From NCBI GenBank assembly GCA_025935475.1, contig JAICVE010000078.1, positions 1-9,874 on the forward strand: a DNA stretch of 9,874 nucleotides. The letters are read 5' to 3'. The notes beneath the pieces are model-generated. The model was given only the letters and a program-made list of their open reading frames with translations. It did no database searches and was not told the DNA's origin. Shown one piece after another: positions 6,713-9,874 of this stretch. This stretch comes from Nitrospira sp. Its GTDB lineage: Bacteria > Nitrospirota > Nitrospiria > Nitrospirales > Nitrospiraceae. The position numbers were made by a program, and so were the translations under genes. Numbering within the stretch: the first letter of the stretch is position 1; every line of letters begins with the position of its first letter.

Positions 6713-7840
6713 ATGAACAGTCCCAATGCTCTTTGCTTCGGCGAGGAGTTTCCTGCCACAGGCGTGCCATGTCACGTGGAAGTGTCTCCCTCGGGACTGA
6801 CGGTGCGTTTTCAGGACGATGCACGGGGGCTCGGCGAATTGAGCCTGTCTTTTTCCACTGTTTCCGTATCGGCCGGCGGCCTTGACCACGACCAATTGGT
6901 GCTGCGCTGGGGGCTGACATCACAAGTACAGACGTTGTATCTCAAGGATCCGGCGGTGATTCGTGCCTTTCGTTCGGCTGCCCCACCCGTTTTGACGAAG
7001 CACCTGGACGAGACCGCGGCCACGGTGCGGCGAGTGCGGAGCCGAAATCGGACGGTCTGGGCCTTCATGGTTGCGGTTATCGGAGGCCTGGTCCTCGCGG
7101 TCTGGTTCAGTACTGATGTCCTGGTCGGATGGGCCGTCGATCGTATCCCCGTGGAGTGGGAGAAGCGGCTCGGCCAATCTGCCTATCAAGACTTTCTGGT
7201 GCAACAGACCGTGATGAAGGAGGGAGCCTCGGTGGCAGCGGTGCATGAGATCAGTCAGCGGCTCCTTGAGCACATTCTCGACAATCCCTACACCTTTGAG
7301 ATTTCTGTTGTGAAAAACGATGTCGTCAACGCCTTTGCATTGCCTGGGGGCTATGTTGTCGTGTTCACCGGCCTGCTTGAGCAGGCGAAGAGCGGGGAGG
7401 AGGTGGCAGGCGTCTTGAGCCACGAATTCAATCATGTCCTCGAGCGGCATGGCCTCGAGCGGATCGTCAAGCAACTGGGCGTCGTGGCGGTGATCGGGAT
7501 CATCCTTGGTGACCAACAGGGATTGGCCGGCGTCATGAAACAGGTGGGGGTCGAGTTGCTCTCCCTGAAATTCGGTCGGGCACAAGAGACGGAAGCCGAT
7601 GTCACGGGTCTCCAGTTGCTCCATCGGGCTCGTATCGATCCGGATGGAATGATCACCTTCTTTCAGCGGATGTCGGAGCAGGAACAGGGCCGGGTGGAAT
7701 GGCTATCCACCCATCCCATGAGCACCGCTCGCGCTGAGCGGCTCAAAAAAGAAATGGCCTTGCTGTCCAAAACCGTGCCGGAGCCATTTACATTCCAATG
7801 GGAAACCGTTCAAGCGTCAGCCGGAGCCGTCAGGCGTTGA
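6713..7840 (+). CDS. M48 family zinc metallopeptidase, membrane-anchored
   Basis: A 375-residue zinc endopeptidase of the M48 (Ste24/HtpX/BepA-like) type. Residues about 1-100 form a beta-rich domain probably matching DUF7092, which I recall as an N-terminal partner of M48 proteases. Basic RRVRSRNR precedes one transmembrane helix (about 114-136), placing the catalytic part outside the cytoplasm. The zinc motif HEFNH is His237-Glu238-His241. The third ligand lies in ETEAD (Glu292, Asp296 supporting). STHPMSTARAERL near the end is the usual M48 C-terminal motif. All catalytic residues are present, so an active protease is expected, probably for envelope protein quality control (inference). ATG 6713 has AAAGGG 12 bases upstream. 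GTG 6692, one base after the AIM24 stop, is a credible alternative. An open frame extends back to 6545 inside AIM24, but its sequence there is not family-like. Its end overlaps the phosphoesterase start. Confidence 0.9.
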   Translation: MNSPNALCFGEEFPATGVPCHVEVSPSGLTVRFQDDARGLGELSLSFSTVSVSAGGLDHDQLVLRWGLTSQVQTLYLKDPAVIRAFRSAAPPVLTKHLDETAATVRRVRSRNRTVWAFMVAVIGGLVLAVWFSTDVLVGWAVDRIPVEWEKRLGQSAYQDFLVQQTVMKEGASVAAVHEISQRLLEHILDNPYTFEISVVKNDVVNAFALPGGYVVVFTGLLEQAKSGEEVAGVLSHEFNHVLERHGLERIVKQLGVVAVIGIILGDQQGLAGVMKQVGVELLSLKFGRAQETEADVTGLQLLHRARIDPDGMITFFQRMSEQEQGRVEWLSTHPMSTARAERLKKEMALLSKTVPEPFTFQWETVQASAGAVRR

Positions 7841-8352
7841 CCAAGCGCCGGACGCTTCGGATCGGAGTGATCACTGATACCCATGGGCTCTACGATCCGG
7901 CGATCGAGCCGCATTTTCGTGGGGTCGAGGAAATCCTGCATGCCGGCGATATCGGTGACAAAGAGGTGATTCGACGCCTACGGAGACTTGCGCCAGTCAC
8001 GGCGGTCTCCGGCAATGTGGATGACTACGAAGCGAGCGGGTTTCCCCGCCGACGCCTCCTGCGAAGGGGCGGACTGAGAATTGCGCTCTGTCATGTGCTG
8101 TATGAAAGAGGGAAGATGACGCCTGAAGCGGAGGCCTGGTTGGATCGCGAGCAGCCGGAAGTCTGCGTGTTCGGCCATAGCCACCGACCAACACTCGCCC
8201 AGCACGGCCGCACGCTGCTCTTTAATCCGGGGTCCGCAGGCCCCAGGCGATTTTCCTTGCCGCGTGGCATCGGTATCCTGATGGTGGGTGCCGGGAGGAC
8301 AACGCCTACCTTGATTCGTCTCAGCGATCGCGCCGCTGCGAGTCCTCCATGA
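7798..8352 (+). CDS. Metallophosphoesterase, YfcE/MJ0936 family
   Basis: A 184-residue calcineurin-like phosphodiesterase with the complete dimetal site. DTHG gives Asp27 and His29, HAGD gives Asp51, GNVD gives Asn73, CHVLYERG gives His99, and FGHSHRP gives His127 and His129. LFNPGSAGPRR is the family's closing NPGS motif. Members hydrolyse phosphodiesters such as bis-pNPP in vitro; natural substrates are mostly unknown. No signal peptide is seen, so it is cytoplasmic. ATG 7798 overlaps the M48 gene by 43 bases and has GGAG 14 bases upstream. TTG 7837 overlaps the M48 stop as TTGA, has GGAG 10 bases upstream, and would put the domain's first strand right at the N-terminus (171 residues). I list the ATG but cannot exclude the TTG. 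Either way translational coupling with the peptidase is likely. No terminator is evident after the stop. Confidence 0.9.
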   Translation: MGNRSSVSRSRQALTKRRTLRIGVITDTHGLYDPAIEPHFRGVEEILHAGDIGDKEVIRRLRRLAPVTAVSGNVDDYEASGFPRRRLLRRGGLRIALCHVLYERGKMTPEAEAWLDREQPEVCVFGHSHRPTLAQHGRTLLFNPGSAGPRRFSLPRGIGILMVGAGRTTPTLIRLSDRAAASPP

Positions 8353-8444
8353 TTAAGAACATCGTTTCGAGAGAATGGAGCGTATTAGCGCTTAGAAATC
8401 CCTATGAATGTTCTGGACTTCGGAGACTCTCCCGAAATTTTTGA

Positions 8445-8473
8445 GGGACAACCGCGGCAGATTTGGGTATACT
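8445..8473 (+). promoter_or_regulatory. Candidate promoter of the DUF3015-DUF4105 pair
   Basis: TATACT (8468-8473) is a five-of-six match to the -10 consensus, preceded after 17 bases by GGGACA (8445-8450), four of six matches to the -35. Transcription would start near 8480, about 63 bases before the ATG. The -10 overlaps the left arm of the inverted repeat at 8470-8514, so repressor or regulator binding could block it (inference). Confidence 0.5.
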
Positions 8474-8514
8474 GGCCCCAGGTACTGCCTATTAATGATA
8501 GGCACCGGCCAGTA
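8470..8514. repeat. Nested perfect inverted repeats upstream of DUF3015
   Basis: The outer arms are TACTGGCC (8470-8477) and GGCCAGTA (8507-8514). The inner arms are TGCCTAT (8486-8492) and ATAGGCA (8498-8504) with loop TAATG. A third, direct copy of the outer half-site occurs as TACTGCC (8483-8489). It could be an operator, a leader hairpin, or both. Confidence 0.6.
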
Positions 8515-8530
8515 CGGACAACTCTTTCAC

Positions 8531-8538
8531 GGAGGAGG
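8531..8538 (+). promoter_or_regulatory. Strong ribosome binding site fixing the DUF3015 start
   Basis: GGAGGAGG lies four bases before ATG 8543. It settles this start over the open frame reaching back to 8408, whose upstream sequence overlaps the promoter and the nested repeat. Confidence 0.8.
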
Positions 8539-8542
8539 ACTT

Positions 8543-9064
8543 ATGATAAAGAGAGTGCTCGTTCTTTCGGTAGCGGTACTGTTCGCGTTCCAGGCTGGCT
8601 TTGCGCTTGCGGCTGCCACTGGCAATCCGGACACGGGGCCAGGCTGTGGCCTCGGGAAACTGGCGTGGCAGAACTATCCTCACCAAAAGACTATTGGTGT
8701 TCAGGTGATGGAAGCGACCACCAACGGGACATTCGGCAGCGGGACCTTCGGTATCAGCAGCGGCACCTCCGGCTGCACCAACGACGGTCAGGTCTGGGCG
8801 TCTGAGAAGGCGAATGTCTTTGCCGCCATCAACTTTGACAATCTCGCGCAGGACATGGCACAGGGTCACGGCGAACACCTCACGTCTCTCGCAACCCTCA
8901 TGGGCATTCCGGCCGATCAGCAACCGGCGTTCTTTGCGATGACACAGGAGCGGTATGCGTCCTTCGTAAAGGCGGGTGAATCTTCCCCGGGAGCGATGAT
9001 CAAAGCGTTGAATGACGCAGTGGCAATCCATCCGACATTGGCCAAAGTGTCGTTGAACAAGTAA
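8543..9064 (+). CDS. DUF3015 family secreted protein
   Basis: A 173-residue protein of DUF3015, function unknown. A Sec signal peptide (MIKRVLVLSVAVLFAFQAGF, cleavage after ALA at residue 23) predicts a periplasmic or outer-membrane-associated product. There is no lipobox cysteine. Family landmarks are GPGCGLG (Cys35), the QVMEATTNGTFGS stretch, GTFGISSGTSGC (Cys78), and the helical part with NLAQDMAQGHGEHLTSLA. The only two cysteines of the mature protein may form a disulfide. A promoter-like element and nested inverted repeats lie upstream, and the ribosome site is very strong, suggesting high expression. A DUF4105 gene follows after ten bases. I recall the two families as frequent neighbours, so a shared envelope task is likely, but its nature is inference. 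Confidence 0.9.
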   Translation: MIKRVLVLSVAVLFAFQAGFALAAATGNPDTGPGCGLGKLAWQNYPHQKTIGVQVMEATTNGTFGSGTFGISSGTSGCTNDGQVWASEKANVFAAINFDNLAQDMAQGHGEHLTSLATLMGIPADQQPAFFAMTQERYASFVKAGESSPGAMIKALNDAVAIHPTLAKVSLNK

Positions 9065-9074
9065 GTTCTGTCCT

Positions 9075-9874
9075 ATGGGGTTCCGGTCTCATAGGCTGGA
9101 ACCCCTCGCTTTGTTCCGCATCCTCCTGTCCTATTCTATTGCCGCTCTTCTCCCCTTTATCGCGGCATTCACGTCGCTCGCGGCTCCGAGTGACGACCCC
9201 TACCTGAAACAACTCATTGAAGAAGCAGCCGTCGCGCGGCTTGCCGAAGAACGCGAGTGGCATGTGCTGTTGCATTACCAAAACAACCTGTTCGGCAGTG
9301 GCTTTACCAGCATGCAAGACGATCCCGGCTTCTTTATGGCTCCCACCGGCAAGACGGATCCCCAGGCCGAGCTGGCGGCGACGCTCGGCCAGTTTTTCTC
9401 TGGCGAAATAATAGGCCGCTCCAAGCAGCCGGCACAATGCGCCTTCGTCGCCCGTTATCACTGGCTCAAGGAGAAACTGCATTTCGACGACCGCCACTTG
9501 CCGCCTCAGCCATGTGAACGCTTCACCCGATGGTTCAATGAGTTCAACGCCCAATCGATCAGCGTCATCTTCCCCACCGGGTTCATGAACAATCCTGCCT
9601 CGATGTTCGGGCACACCTTTTTGCGCATCGATGCCAAGGGACAGACCCCGCAGACCCGTATTTTGGATTACACCATCAACTATGCGGCCGAGGTGCCGCC
9701 GAATGCGGGACCCGAGTATGCGATTAAGGGCATCTTCGGGGGCTATCCCGGGCACTTCTCGACCATTCCCTACTATCTCAAGGTCCAGGAGTATCGCGAT
9801 ATCGAAAATAGGGACATTTGGGAGTATCGGCTGGATCTCACGCAAGAGCAGGTCCGGCGTCTCCTGATGCATGC
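9075..9874 (+). CDS. DUF4105 (Lnb N-terminal domain) family protein, 3' truncated by window
   Basis: The frame is open from ATG 9075 to the window end (266 codons), so the C-terminus is missing. A signal peptide or N-terminal anchor (LLSYSIAALLPFIAAF, then LAAP) leads into the DUF4105 domain. Landmarks are EREWHVLLHYQNN, GFFMAPTGKTDPQAEL, QCAFVARYHWL, and the conserved FMNNPASMFGHTFLRID with Ser176 and His180. Pfam now links this domain to Lnb, a lipoprotein N-acyltransferase described in Bdellovibrio (my recollection), whose full form continues into several membrane helices. Many DUF4105 proteins remain untested. The ATG has no clear Shine-Dalgarno and sits at the foot of a strong hairpin. 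TTG 9111, just past the hairpin, would give a compact signal peptide (MFRILLSY) and is a real alternative. It is probably cotranscribed with DUF3015. Confidence 0.85.
   Translation, partial: MGFRSHRLEPLALFRILLSYSIAALLPFIAAFTSLAAPSDDPYLKQLIEEAAVARLAEEREWHVLLHYQNNLFGSGFTSMQDDPGFFMAPTGKTDPQAELAATLGQFFSGEIIGRSKQPAQCAFVARYHWLKEKLHFDDRHLPPQPCERFTRWFNEFNAQSISVIFPTGFMNNPASMFGHTFLRIDAKGQTPQTRILDYTINYAAEVPPNAGPEYAIKGIFGGYPGHFSTIPYYLKVQEYRDIENRDIWEYRLDLTQEQVRRLLMH
9077..9105 (+). terminator. 13-pair hairpin between DUF3015 and DUF4105 (terminator or attenuator)
   Basis: GGGGTTCC (9077-9084) pairs with GGAACCCC (9098-9105). The stem continues inward with G.U, G-C, U.G, C-G and U-A to a 3-base loop (9090-9092). 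The two wobble pairs work only in plus-strand RNA. The tail TCGCTTTGTT is only moderately T-rich, so termination would be partial. The stem begins inside the ATG at 9075. Confidence 0.55.

Noticed and set aside
6920..7624. 234-residue open frame on the minus strand
   Set aside because: It lies opposite the M48 peptidase, whose HEFNH and ETEAD motifs are intact in the plus frame.
8345..8380. CTCCAT/ATGGAG repeat after the phosphoesterase
   Set aside because: Six-base arms with a 24-base loop and no T-run are within chance expectation.
9000..9872. 290-residue open frame on the minus strand
   Set aside because: It is antisense to the DUF4105 frame, which carries family motifs and a signal peptide. 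The minus product shows no domain or ribosome site.

Overview
The window looks like ordinary chromosome from a GC-rich, Gram-negative (diderm) bacterium. Export signals, a secretin N-terminus and periplasmic protein families dominate. The combination of a Tat-exported amidohydrolase with a long conserved N-terminus, AIM24 and M48 proteins, and a DUF3015/DUF4105 pair makes me think of Nitrospira or a relative (Nitrospirota). That is recollection of family distribution, not a database result. I see no rRNA, tRNA, CRISPR array, insertion sequence or prophage gene.

Left edge (1-581): the minus strand carries the first codons of a type II secretion secretin (gspD-like), which runs off the window. 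A roughly 320-base divergent intergenic region separates it from a very large plus-strand gene (582-4304). That gene encodes a 1240-residue TPR / disordered / single-pass membrane protein whose last 50 residues recall the C-terminal loop of the major pseudopilin GspG. The two divergent genes may therefore belong to one secretion-related locus (inference).

Middle (4305-5897): a Tat-exported amidohydrolase has its own promoter with a perfect TTGACA box, and a strong hairpin follows its stop codon. From 6007 to 8352 three tightly packed genes read as one operon: an AIM24-family protein, a membrane-anchored M48 zinc metallopeptidase with its active site on the periplasmic side, and a YfcE/MJ0936-type metallophosphoesterase whose start overlaps the peptidase stop.

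Right edge (8353-9874): a promoter-like element sits inside nested inverted repeats and precedes a small secreted DUF3015 protein with an excellent Shine-Dalgarno. Ten bases after its stop begins a DUF4105 gene, which runs off the window. DUF4105 is the N-terminal periplasmic domain of the Lnb-type lipoprotein N-acyltransferases. A 13-pair hairpin with two G.U pairs lies exactly on the start of this last gene and may attenuate it.

The most interesting items are the unrecognised 1240-residue protein beside gspD, the DUF3015-DUF4105 pair with its start-site hairpin, and the structured promoter of that pair. Nothing in the window clearly proves a wholly new system.
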